From CAKRJP01 sp963597615 (GTDB taxonomy: Bacteria; Bacillota; Clostridia; Lachnospirales; Lachnospiraceae), in contig CAVBQS010000019.1 in the NCBI GenBank assembly GCA_963597615.1, positions 46,468-110,467 on the forward strand: a DNA stretch of 64,000 nt, read 5' to 3'. Positions 17,840 to 25,104 of this stretch are shown here, one piece after another. Both the position numbers and the translations under genes were made by a program. The notes under the pieces are model-generated. The model was not told the DNA's origin. It searched no databases and saw only the letters and a list, made by a program, of their open reading frames with translations. The first letter of the stretch is position 1; every line of letters begins with the position of its first letter.

Positions 17840-18625
17840 ATGAATGAAATTGAGGCATATTACAACAAATTTAATGAAGAAAAAAGACTAAATTCCAGAC
17901 ATGGTCAGGTGGAATACCGGGTATCCATGAAATACATTCATCAGTATTTGCAGGAGATGGGAGAGCCTGAAAGTGTGAGACTTCTTGATATAGGAGCCGG
18001 AACTGGAAGGTATTCTGTGAAATTGGCAGAAGAAGGTTATGATGTAACTGCTGTGGAACTGGTGAAATATAATTTGGGAATTTTAAAACAAAAGGACAGT
18101 CAGGTAACTGCCATGCAGGGAAATGCTTTAAATTTAAAGAAGCTTAAGGATAATAGCTTTAATCTGACCCTCTTATTTGGCCCTATGTATCATCTTTTTA
18201 GCTATGAAGAAAAACTGCAGGCCCTTAAAGAGGCAAGGCGGGTGACAAAGCCGGGAGGTATCCTTTTGGTAGCTTACTGCATGAACGAATATGGGGTAAT
18301 TACCTACGCTTTTAAAGAGCGCCATATCAAAGAATGCATGGAAGAGCAGCGGTTGACGGAGGAGTTTCAGACCCTGTCAAAAATAGAAGATCTCTATGAC
18401 TATATGCGGCTGGAAACCATTAAGAAGCTTGCTGAGGATGCAGGCCTTACTAGGCTTAAGATTATTTCTCCCGATGGACCGGCCAATTATATGCGTCCCT
18501 TCCTGAATCAGTTAGATGAAGAGGAATTTGAATACTTTGTGCAATATCAAATGGCTACCTGTGAGAGAGCAGACCTTCTGGGAGCAGGAGCCCATACCGT
18601 GGATATTTTAAGAAAACCTTTATAA
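17840..18625 (+). CDS. Class I SAM-dependent methyltransferase
   Basis: 261 aa. Motif I is LLDIGAGTGRYSVKLAEEGY, followed by an acidic strand end (VTAVEL), then NLTLLFGPMYHLF and a post-motif with TKPGGILL. The reading frame extends upstream to a TTG at 17825; I chose ATG 17840 because GGAT(AGGA) is well placed and MNEIEAYYNKF is the usual family start. Substrate unknown (small molecule or tRNA-like targets are both possible). Last gene of the folC-TPR run. Confidence 0.85.
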   Translation: MNEIEAYYNKFNEEKRLNSRHGQVEYRVSMKYIHQYLQEMGEPESVRLLDIGAGTGRYSVKLAEEGYDVTAVELVKYNLGILKQKDSQVTAMQGNALNLKKLKDNSFNLTLLFGPMYHLFSYEEKLQALKEARRVTKPGGILLVAYCMNEYGVITYAFKERHIKECMEEQRLTEEFQTLSKIEDLYDYMRLETIKKLAEDAGLTRLKIISPDGPANYMRPFLNQLDEEEFEYFVQYQMATCERADLLGAGAHTVDILRKPL

Positions 18626-18642
18626 AGTTTTATGTAACAAAT

Positions 18643-18683
18643 AAAATGCAGAAGCTTCCTAGCTAAGGAGCTTCTGCATTTTT
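18643..18683. terminator. Bidirectional terminator, overlaps the 3' end of the minus-strand gene
   Basis: AAAATGCAGAAGCT pairs perfectly with AGCTTCTGCATTTT, with a further TCCT/AGGA inside. A and T runs flank both sides. The last codons and the stop of the minus-strand gene lie in this stem. Confidence 0.85.
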
Positions 18684-18952
18684 GTTTTTTCTGCTAATTC
18701 CCATTCTTCCTGTCTGGACTTAAAAGTCTCATTGATCCAATCCACTGCAGCGTTAAGGCCCTCCTGGTCAAAGGGAAAGCTTTCGCAAATCTTATCTTCC
18801 TTAGGAGTTTGTTCAAAACACCAGGGTTCTGGGTAGATCCAGACATTTAACCCCTCCTCTGAGAAATTTAAATAATAGCGCATGCCGTGGTGGGAACCGG
18901 AAAAAGGCTCTTTTTTTAAGGCTTTTACAGTAAGCCCCATAGTTGCGAGCAT
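18659..18952 (-). CDS. Small protein of unknown function, 97 aa
   Basis: Starts after a strong AAGGAGG. It is rich in aromatic residues and has YYLNFSEEGLNVWIYPEPWC in the middle. No signal, membrane segment or known domain. It follows the 87-aa gene by 11 bases on the same strand, so the two are probably one transcript. Its stop lies inside the shared terminator. I do not recognise a family. Confidence 0.65.
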   Translation of the reverse strand: MLATMGLTVKALKKEPFSGSHHGMRYYLNFSEEGLNVWIYPEPWCFEQTPKEDKICESFPFDQEGLNAAVDWINETFKSRQEEWELAEKTKMQKLLS

Positions 18953-18963
18953 AAGTTTCCTCC

Positions 18964-19227
18964 TTACTCTTCAATTACGTGGATTTCCAGATAATCAAAA
19001 TCCACAGCGTCCACAAAATTATCGGGGGTGAATCTTGTTTTGGCAAGACGTTTGAATTCATCGATGTTCACATCCAGCCAAATAGGTTTGCTTAAATCAA
19101 ATTCATAGCAGATTTGGTCTAGCCCATTGAAAATCTTGTGTGTTCTGGTGTCATCGCTGTCATCACAAATCACCGTATCTTTAAGCATTTTATTATCTTT
19201 AAATTCTTTTCCCCATAAACGAAACAT
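18964..19227 (-). CDS. Small protein of unknown function, 87 aa
   Basis: Reads MFRLWGKEFKDNKMLKDTVI and ends DYLEIHVIEE; acidic and soluble, with no known motif. AAAAGGAGAT precedes its ATG. First gene of a two-gene unit. Small proteins of this make-up occur in Lachnospiraceae, but I cannot give a function. Confidence 0.65.
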   Translation of the reverse strand: MFRLWGKEFKDNKMLKDTVICDDSDDTRTHKIFNGLDQICYEFDLSKPIWLDVNIDEFKRLAKTRFTPDNFVDAVDFDYLEIHVIEE

Positions 19228-19410
19228 AGGATCTCCTTTTTAAACGTAGATTAATAAACATTCTGGGTTTGGGTGCTAAAAAAGCTTAGCGCTTAACCTG
19301 TATTATTTTAACATATTTATCTTATTTTTAGAATCTATAGGTGTACATTGGGCCTAAATGTTGTGTATAATAGTGGCATGAGGGATGAGAATGAGTAGCG
19401 AGGAAATGAG

Positions 19411-19935
19411 ATGAAAGATACTGGAAGAATACATTTATATTATGGGGATGGCAAGGGCAAAACCACAGCGGCTGTTGGACAGTGCATCCGGGCAGCAGGC
19501 AGTGGCATGAAAGTTCTTGTATTTCAATTCCTGAAAAATAACAGTTCCAGCGAACGAAAAATCTTAGAAAACATTCCGGGGATCACCTGTCTCAATGGAA
19601 GGGAGCCGGTGAAATTTGTCAGCAAGATGAATAGCGACGAGAAAGCCAAGACCAGGCATTACAACAACAAGGCGTTGGATGAGATTATTAAATTTTGTCC
19701 TCCTTTTGATGTGGTATTTTTAGACGAGGCACTCTGCGCCATTCAGCTGGGCGTTCTTAGTGAGGAGAAACTTATTGGCTTTTTAAAACATAGGCCCAGG
19801 GGAATGGAAGTGCTCCTTACAGGACATACAATTACAGATAATCTGCTGGAGATGGCAGATTACGTGACACAGATGTCGAAAATCAAACACCCCTATGATC
19901 AGGGGAAGATGGCAAGGAAGGGCATCGAATACTAA
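19411..19935 (+). CDS. cobO: Cob(I)yrinic acid a,c-diamide adenosyltransferase
   Basis: 174 aa. Transfers the adenosyl group of ATP to cob(I)alamin or its precursor, giving adenosylcobalamin. The P-loop is GDGKGKTTAAVGQ at residues 11-23, then FQFLKNN, VVFLDEAL and LLTGH. CobO/BtuR/CobA family. Separated from other corrinoid genes, so a salvage role is possible. Fifteen bases before relQ; a TATAAT is seen at 19366 or near. Confidence 0.93.
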   Translation: MKDTGRIHLYYGDGKGKTTAAVGQCIRAAGSGMKVLVFQFLKNNSSSERKILENIPGITCLNGREPVKFVSKMNSDEKAKTRHYNNKALDEIIKFCPPFDVVFLDEALCAIQLGVLSEEKLIGFLKHRPRGMEVLLTGHTITDNLLEMADYVTQMSKIKHPYDQGKMARKGIEY

Positions 19936-19950
19936 AGGAGTTTTAGATTT

Positions 19951-20601
19951 ATGGTAAATGCAATACGCAATTACGAAGATGTGGATAGTTGGAAGACTAT
20001 TATGTTTTTGTACAATGCGGCGTTGAAAGAAGTAGGAACAAAACTGGAAATTTTGAATGATGAATTTCAGCATGTGCATCAATATAATCCCATTGAGCAC
20101 ATTAAGACCAGGATTAAAAGTCCGGAGAGCATTGTAAAGAAGTTAAAACGTTACGGATATGAGAGCACGATTGAGAACATGGTAAAATATGTCAATGACA
20201 TTGCCGGAGTTCGTCTGATCTGTTCTTTTACCTCGGATATTTATCGTCTGGCGGAGATGATAGGAAATCAGAGTGATCTTAAGGTTTTGTCTATTAAGGA
20301 CTATATTAAGAATCCAAAAGAAAGCGGCTACAAAAGCTATCATATGCTGGTGTCTGTGCCTATTTTCCTATCAGATAGTTGTGTCAATACAAAGGTAGAG
20401 ATTCAGATTCGAACCATTGCCATGGATTTTTGGGCCAGCTTAGAACACAAGATCTATTATAAATTTGAGGGCAATGCTCCGGACTACATTAGCAGAGATC
20501 TTAGAGAATGTGCAGAGATGGTATCTACCTTGGATGAAAAGATGTTGTCTTTGAACAATGCGATTCAGGAATGTTTGACTAATAAGCAAAAAGAATCATA
20601 G
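19951..20601 (+). CDS. relQ: Small alarmone synthetase, GTP pyrophosphokinase
   Basis: 216 aa with only the synthetase domain and no HD hydrolase. It makes (p)ppGpp from ATP and GTP or GDP. Visible are IKSPESIVKKL, DIAGVRLICSF, SGYKSYHMLV and the VEIQIRTIAMDFWASLEHK stretch typical of RelQ/YjbM. A C-terminal helix follows that in RelQ serves tetramer formation. AAAGGAG precedes its start; probably one transcript with cobO. Confidence 0.92.
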   Translation: MVNAIRNYEDVDSWKTIMFLYNAALKEVGTKLEILNDEFQHVHQYNPIEHIKTRIKSPESIVKKLKRYGYESTIENMVKYVNDIAGVRLICSFTSDIYRLAEMIGNQSDLKVLSIKDYIKNPKESGYKSYHMLVSVPIFLSDSCVNTKVEIQIRTIAMDFWASLEHKIYYKFEGNAPDYISRDLRECAEMVSTLDEKMLSLNNAIQECLTNKQKES

Positions 20602-20669
20602 AAAAAATCTATAAAAGATAACTATATATAGAAAAACTCGATTTGAGACTGCTGGTTTTTGAGAATATA

Positions 20670-20816
20670 ATGGGGAAAGAAAACCGGTTTGCAGAAAAAT
20701 GCCCGGGAGAACGGTTTGCTCTAGTGGAATCTGACAGCGCGGGAGTGGTAGATATAATTGCGGACCACAAGGCGGATGTGGGCTTTACCGGAACCGTGCT
20801 GGCATTAATCCCCTAA
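20670..20816 (+). pseudogene. LysR-type regulator remnant (effector-binding domain)
   Basis: A 48-residue open frame reading FALVESDSAGVVDIIADHKA and DVGFTGTVL. This fits the middle of a LysR-type effector domain (sensing of a dipeptide-like stretch followed by ADVGF-x-GT). The DNA-binding domain and the rest are missing, and no ribosome binding site is convincing. It lies next to a proline racemase gene whose promoter carries a LysR-like palindrome. Confidence 0.5.
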
Positions 20817-20833
20817 AATTATCCAAATAGTAG

Positions 20834-20876
20834 AAAAGGTAGGTAATCACGAATAAATCGTGAATACCTACCTTTT
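20834..20876. terminator. Bidirectional terminator
   Basis: AAAAGGTAGGTA (20834-20845) pairs with TACCTACCTTTT (20865-20876), with further TCACGA/TCGTGA inside. A very strong stem with A/T runs on both sides. It separates the LysR remnant from the minus-strand racemase unit. Confidence 0.8.
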
Positions 20877-20904
20877 AGATTGTTAGCTAATAAATTTGAG
20901 ATGG

Positions 20905-21120
20905 CTACACGCCTCTTACGAAAGTATCGAGCACGAGGGACAACAGATAATCACTATACTTTGTAAGAGAGTAAGACCCCTCTAAAAGTGCCAAATCATA
21001 TAACATGGCCCGCTCGTACATGGCATAAATTTTCATAAGTTCACTGGAGGTGCTGGTGCTCTTGAATTCGCCAGACTTTAGTCCCTCAGAGATAATCTCA
21101 TTTAATAATTTAAAATACAT
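20905..21120 (-). pseudogene. TetR-family regulator remnant (C-terminal domain only)
   Basis: 71 residues without any helix-turn-helix. It starts MYFKLLNEIISEGLKSGEF and ends LLSLVLDTFVRGV; the mix of a helix ending KSGEF and a second with YERAMLYDLALLEGSYSL is what the ligand-binding half of TetR regulators shows. The AGAAAGG before its ATG is too close to be a normal site. It follows the racemase gene by 23 bases on the same strand. Probably not functional. Confidence 0.55.
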
Positions 21121-21143
21121 CCTTTCTATGTGTGTTTTGAAAT

Positions 21144-22178
21144 CTATCCTACCTCAAAACCATACTTCAATGGATCTGTAGGATCAATCAGATAAGTTGC
21201 AGTTCCTGTTAGGTAAGCACTTCCTGTAATCTGCGGTATAACGGCATCGAAGTCAGCGACCTTTGTAGTTCCTTTGATTACTCCTTTAAATAGGGTGCCG
21301 ATGAAACTCTCGTAAATAAATTCCTCACCAACTTGAATCTCTCCCCAGTGATGCAAAGTAGCAAGCTTAGCACTGGTACCTGTTCCGCAAGGAGAACGGT
21401 CTGCCATGGCATCTCCGAAAATAACTACGTTACGCATGGTAGCCTTGTCCGGATTTGGAGTTGGCCCGTAGAATTCAACCAAATCAACAGTATCAATATC
21501 CAGGAGTGGGTGTTTGACAGGATACTCTTTGTTAACTGTATCCAAGATCTTCATACCTAACTCTTCGTATTTTCCCACATTTTTTGGACAAATTTCACCA
21601 ATATTTAATTTTGTGGAATCTACAAGGGCAAAGAAGCTTCCGCCGAAGGAAATAGTAAGAGGGATTTCTTGGCCATCGATGGTAACGCTAATGTTTTCTT
21701 TGTAAACAAAGGCAGGAACATTTGTCAAGGTAACATGCTCTACCTTGCCGTTTTTAACAAGGGCTGTGGTACGGATGAGTCCGGCAGGAGCTTCTAATAT
21801 GACTTCATTTTCCCCCTCATGGGATTCTTTTAGTCCTGCTTCTAGGGCGACGGTTACAGCGCCGATGGTACAGTGGCCGCACATATTCAGGTATCCGCCT
21901 GTATCCATAAAAAGAACACCGAAGTCGGCTTCTGGATTCACAGGCTCGCATAAAAATGCTCCAAACATATCGTGATGTCCCCTTGGCTCAAACATGAGAG
22001 AAGTGCGAAGGTGATCGTAGTGAGTCTCCATCCATTTCTTTTTCTCGATCATAGTGTTTCCTTGGGGCTCCGGGAATCCGTCGATGATTACACGACAGAA
22101 CTCGCCGACGGTGTGAGCATCTACTGCTTGGAGTTGATACTCGAAACGGCTTGTGTCAACATTTGCTTTTAGTTTCAT
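21144..22178 (-). CDS. Proline racemase family protein
   Basis: 344 aa. Both catalytic cysteines of proline racemase are present: Cys in MCGHCTIG (about residue 100) and Cys in SPCGTGTSA (about 265). Dehydratase relatives lose the first cysteine to Thr or Ser, so racemization or epimerization of proline or hydroxyproline is favoured. In Stickland fermenters this gene (prdF) closes the D-proline reductase operon. Here the neighbouring prd genes are broken while this one is intact. GGAGGGATAAA precedes the ATG. Its function today is open. Confidence 0.9.
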   Translation of the reverse strand: MKLKANVDTSRFEYQLQAVDAHTVGEFCRVIIDGFPEPQGNTMIEKKKWMETHYDHLRTSLMFEPRGHHDMFGAFLCEPVNPEADFGVLFMDTGGYLNMCGHCTIGAVTVALEAGLKESHEGENEVILEAPAGLIRTTALVKNGKVEHVTLTNVPAFVYKENISVTIDGQEIPLTISFGGSFFALVDSTKLNIGEICPKNVGKYEELGMKILDTVNKEYPVKHPLLDIDTVDLVEFYGPTPNPDKATMRNVVIFGDAMADRSPCGTGTSAKLATLHHWGEIQVGEEFIYESFIGTLFKGVIKGTTKVADFDAVIPQITGSAYLTGTATYLIDPTDPLKYGFEVG

Positions 22179-22208
22179 TCTTTATCCCTCCTGGAAATAT
22201 AATATAAA

Positions 22209-22238
22209 TTTATATAGAAAAAATCTATATATAGTCAA
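22209..22238 (-). promoter_or_regulatory. Promoter of the racemase gene with a palindromic operator candidate
   Basis: Minus-strand -35 TTGACT (22233-22238), 18-base spacer, -10 TATAAA (22209-22214). TATATAGA (22211-22218) and TCTATATA (22224-22231) form a perfect 8-5-8 inverted repeat across the spacer. The shape T-N11-A and the nearby LysR remnant suggest a LysR-type box. Confidence 0.5.
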
Positions 22239-22470
22239 AGAAAATAATCTGAAAATTTATAAAAAATTCTCAAATGCAGATAATAAATTAACAAATAGAC
22301 CGGATTCTAGTATTTCGTTCAGTTAGTTAAATTAATTATGGTCAAAAAAACCTGAAAAGTCAACGATTTTTCGAAATGAAAAAGGGGTATGCAAGGCTTG
22401 TGTTATTCGAAAAAGTGTGCCATTGTTATGTTGATGTCAAAAAGCATGTGTTATATCTATAACAGAGTAT

Positions 22471-22520
22471 GGGAGTAGTTGGGTGGCTGGTGTGCCTCCT
22501 GGTCTTCAAAACTAGAGTAG
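22471..22520 (+). pseudogene. tRNA-Sec (selC) 5' half, truncated
   Basis: The bases after GGGAGTAG resemble the acceptor and D-arm of tRNA-Sec (GGGTGGCTGGTGTGCCTCC). They are followed by an anticodon arm CTGGT - CTTCAAA - ACTAG (22499-22515) with anticodon TCA at 22506-22508, the selenocysteine anticodon. The D stem has one T-T mismatch. The variable arm, T-arm and 3' acceptor strand are absent: from about 22521 the sequence runs into a prdC-like fragment. This fits a deletion joining selC to a prd gene. Confidence 0.55.
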
Positions 22521-22525
22521 GATGT

Positions 22526-22806
22526 CAGCATGTTGGTGCTCCATGTAAGCCCCTTGTTAACGTTGGCGACGAAGTAAAAAAAGGGTAATCTGATTGCTGA
22601 ACCTACAGGTTTGGGAGCTAATGTTTTTGCGAGCGTGTATGGTAAAGTGACTGAGATTACAGATGATCATATCGTGATAGAGCCGGCATCTGAACAGCCA
22701 GATGAATTTATCCCAATTACAGAATCTGTAGAGGGTATTACAGAAGGATCCGCAAAGCTAGAACTGGTGAAGGCAGCAGGTATCGTGGGTATGGGAGGAG
22801 CTTTCA
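22526..22806 (+). pseudogene. PrdC-like fragment (RnfC-like electron carrier of D-proline reductase)
   Basis: From 22526 one frame reads QHVGAPCKPLVNVGDEVKKG and stops; one extra base shifts it into the next frame, which continues NLIAEPTGLGANVFASVYGK and then KVTEITDDHIVIEPASEQ, KAAGIVGMGGAF. This is the N-terminal part of PrdC/RnfC proteins. In D-proline reductase systems PrdC passes electrons to the reductase. The glycine-rich NADH-site motif GIVGMGGAGFP is cut off after GGAF. No start, one frameshift and a lost C-terminus: a pseudogene. Confidence 0.65.
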
Positions 22807-22988
22807 CAGGAAAGTCCACTAGGTTAGATGCTCCTACAACTAAGACAACAGGATCCATCCTGGTGACTATCGAGTTCCCGGATCTTCACGGAGTAACCAT
22901 GGGTATTTTGGTATGTGCCTGTGGCGGAAGCGAAGAGCGTATGCGAGAGATTGCAGAAAAGATGAATTCAAAGGTTATTGGTATATGA
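22807..22988 (+). pseudogene. Unassigned fragment between prdC-like and prdD-like pieces
   Basis: It stays in the frame of the preceding fragment and reads TTGSILVTIEFPDLHGV and MGILVCACGGSEERMREIAE, ending in TGA at 22986-22988. The CACGG-x-EERM motif suggests another protein of the same pathway, but I cannot name it with confidence. The join at about 22807 looks like a deletion scar. Confidence 0.4.
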
Positions 22989-23421
22989 TCTGAAGAATGA
23001 CATTATCACACCAGAGCAGTACTATACTTATTCAGTGACCATCAGGGTTGTACAGCCAATTGCAACAAAGGATGGCGAGGATGAGGTAGGAAGCGTTACA
23101 ACAAGAGTTCTGGGAGAGCGGGAACCCCGGGGGACGAGGACTATATCATATCCTTCGATGTGGTTTTGAACGAAGGTATGGGACAAAAACGCCAGGGGCC
23201 AACGTCGGCTCATGCCTTATGTGATGCTTTTATACAAGAATTTAGAAATCAATTAAAGAAGTTCCATGGAAATGAATGTACTGAGAGGCATGAATATCAT
23301 GATGTGGTGCGGACTGGAAAAAAGAAAGTCCAATCATCAAACAGGTGGCAGGTCAGGGGGCTATGCCAATTCTTGTGACACAAAATGAATATCGGGACGG
23401 AATTATCCGGTCAATGCAGTA
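22989..23421 (+). pseudogene. PrdD-like (D-proline reductase cluster protein) remnant
   Basis: Pieces in changing frames match PrdD/PrdA-type proteins in order: DIITPEQYYTYSVTIRVVQP, then IATKDGEDEVGSVTTRVLGE, then NEGMGQKRQGPTSAHALCDA with FIQEFRNQLKKF, HDVVRTGKKKV, IIKQVAGQGAM and NEYRDGIIRSMQ with a stop at 23419-23421. At least two frame changes and missing middle parts show that it is dead. PrdD is a paralogue of the pyruvoyl proprotein PrdA. Confidence 0.65.
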
Positions 23422-23437
23422 AAGGAGGATAATCTAT

Positions 23438-23629
23438 ATGGGAATTGGACCATCGACAAAAGAAACTTCGCTACATCATTTTAGAGATTCTCTCTTAGAT
23501 GTAGTGTCTTCTGACCAGGACTTTGATTTGCTGGGAGTGATGCTGGTAGGGACGCCGGATGATCAAAAAGATAAGATCCTTGTTGAAGTTGAAAATGCGG
23601 GTAAAAGACCAGAAAAAATAAGACTTTAG
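23438..23629 (+). pseudogene. PrdE-like fragment, truncated
   Basis: 63 residues starting MGIGPSTKETSLHHFRDSLL after a still intact AAAGGAGG. It then reads DFDLLGVMLVGTPDDQKDK and ends early. PrdE proteins, as I recall, are about 150-160 aa with this start, so roughly 60 percent is lost. It follows the PrdD-like remnant by 16 bases, the order of the living operon. Confidence 0.6.
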
Positions 23630-23648
23630 AAAATATGAGAAAATATAT

Positions 23649-23684
23649 AAAAGACCAATGTGACTTTCGAAACACTGGTCTTTT
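23649..23684. terminator. Bidirectional terminator
   Basis: AAAAGACCA (23649-23657) pairs with TGGTCTTTT (23676-23684), with an inner TGT/ACA after one mismatch. Ends both the prd remnants and the minus-strand transporter gene. Confidence 0.75.
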
Positions 23685-23706
23685 GTATAGTGCTATCTAA
23701 AATAAT

Positions 23707-24603
23707 TTACTCAGAAGTTTTCTTGAATTTTAAATTCATAATAACTATAGACGCCAGTACCAAAGCAATTCCCAAAAGATTTCCGAAACCTAAAGTTTCG
23801 TGGAATACCAGAATGCCGACAATAGTTGCGGAAACTGTTTCAATAGAAGCAGCAATTGGGATTTTGCTAGTTTCTTTTACCCTCTGAACTCCGGTAAAGT
23901 AAATGCTATAGGCCAGAGCGGTTGGGATAATGGCGTAGGCGATTCCTAAAAGAAGAAGTTTAAGATCAAAAGGGGTTTGTACGCTACTCCAAGGCCTGAG
24001 GGAAATTCCTAAAAAGATGCTGGCAAATAAAAAATTATAGGTGGTTACTACCAAGGAAGAAGCCTGGCCAGAGGTGTAGGTCCCGAGGATGGCTCCTAAA
24101 GAATAAAAGAAACCTGCGGCAACTCCCCAACATACGCCGATGACACTGAAAGTAATAGCATTGAAGTGTCCGCCAGTAACAGTAAAGGCGCAACCGATAA
24201 TATTTATTAAAAGGGCCAGAGCTTTTGTTCGCGTAATCTTCTCCTTAAATAAGAAAAAAGACATTACAGAAGTAAACAATGGAGCGGTATATAAAAGGAC
24301 AGCTCCCAAAGAGGCTCCGATATAGCCGATGGCTGTGTTGTAGGAAATGTTGAAAAAACCTTGGGTGAATATTCCTAAGAGGATACAGGCAATGAGGGTT
24401 TGCTTGTTGATGCGAAAAGCTTGGGGGCCTTCCTTTATTAATGTAATAAGTGCAAGAATCAGAAAACCAAAGAAAACTCGTAAGAAACTGGTATATCCTG
24501 TGGAAGAGCCGGCGGCGTCCATGCTCTTTACAAAAATACTAACGGTACCCCAAAGGCATCCGGCGATAAATATATATAGGTAGTTCTTGAAATCAGACTT
24601 CAT
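23707..24603 (-). CDS. EamA/DMT family transporter
   Basis: 298 aa with about ten membrane helices in two EamA repeats (roughly 1-145 and 150-295). Begins MKSDFKNYLYIFIAGCLWGT and has GASLGAVLLYTAPLFT at the end of the first repeat. These proteins export amino acids or other small metabolites, or act as permeases for nucleosides and vitamins. Substrate unknown. CTCGGAGGAGC precedes the start. Confidence 0.9.
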   Translation of the reverse strand: MKSDFKNYLYIFIAGCLWGTVSIFVKSMDAAGSSTGYTSFLRVFFGFLILALITLIKEGPQAFRINKQTLIACILLGIFTQGFFNISYNTAIGYIGASLGAVLLYTAPLFTSVMSFFLFKEKITRTKALALLINIIGCAFTVTGGHFNAITFSVIGVCWGVAAGFFYSLGAILGTYTSGQASSLVVTTYNFLFASIFLGISLRPWSSVQTPFDLKLLLLGIAYAIIPTALAYSIYFTGVQRVKETSKIPIAASIETVSATIVGILVFHETLGFGNLLGIALVLASIVIMNLKFKKTSE

Positions 24604-24645
24604 AAGTAGCTCCTCCGAGATTAAATAGTTTAGTTTCTTCTATAT

Positions 24646-24674
24646 ATAATATACAGTATACACTACCTTGTAAA
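24646..24674 (-). promoter_or_regulatory. Promoter of the EamA transporter gene
   Basis: Minus strand -35 TTTACA (24669-24674), 17-base spacer, -10 TATTAT (24646-24651). Confidence 0.6.
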
Positions 24675-24682
24675 AAGAAAAA

Positions 24683-24720
24683 ACACGATATAAATAAATC
24701 TATATCGTGTCCTTTCTTTT
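24683..24720. terminator. Terminator-like hairpin
   Basis: ACACGATATA (24683-24692) and TATATCGTGT (24701-24710) form a 10-base stem with T-rich flanks on both strands. Confidence 0.6.
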
Positions 24721-25068
24721 TGGTATGTCATTGAGAGGTTTTTAGTTGTATCGCAGTTTGTATTTATATACAAAGCTGGGGAATGCTCCTCTTTCGTAAG
24801 AGGTAGAGTATATAAAATGGAGTTTGCTGTTGTAGGATCGCTTTTGGGGGAAGCAATCGACAACGGTTTAACTGCAATCACAACCGATTGTAACTTAACA
24901 AAGAAAAGAAAAAAGGCGGTCTCCCCACAAGAAGGAAACCGCCATTGGTTCGTTGCTTTATTAAGTTGCCATTAATATAGCACCAAAAAAAACAAGTGTC
25001 AACAAAAAATAAAGAAAAAATCAAGAAAAATGTGTACTGAAAAAAGTACAATAAATCCAGAAAAAGCC
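24721..25068. other. Gene-poor stretch with a small open frame and hairpins
   Basis: It holds hairpins CCTCTT/AAGAGG (about 24789-24804) and GGCGGT/ACCGCC (about 24915-24943), the second perhaps a weak terminator. A 52-codon frame at 24817-24975 (MEFAVVGSLLGEAIDNGLTA) has no ribosome binding site and looks like another gene fragment; I cannot name it. The part 24985-25060 is A-rich and precedes the S10 promoter. Confidence 0.35.
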
Positions 25069-25097
25069 TTGCAAAACCAAAATAAATCTTATATACT
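25069..25097 (+). promoter_or_regulatory. Main promoter of the S10 ribosomal protein operon
   Basis: -35 TTGCAA (25069-25074), 17-base spacer, -10 TATACT (25092-25097). An A-rich stretch upstream could serve as an UP element. It leaves a 230-base structured leader before rpsJ. Confidence 0.75.
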
Positions 25098-25104
25098 GAA
25101 AAAG

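Noticed and set aside
22807..22988. Fragment as part of a functional fusion protein with the prdC piece
   Set aside because: The frame is open, but there is no start codon with a binding site, the first part has a frameshift, and the PrdC motif is cut in the middle.
24663..24881. 72-aa minus-strand frame
   Set aside because: No ribosome binding site, low-complexity end, and it crosses a terminator hairpin; the opposite strand looks more protein-like.
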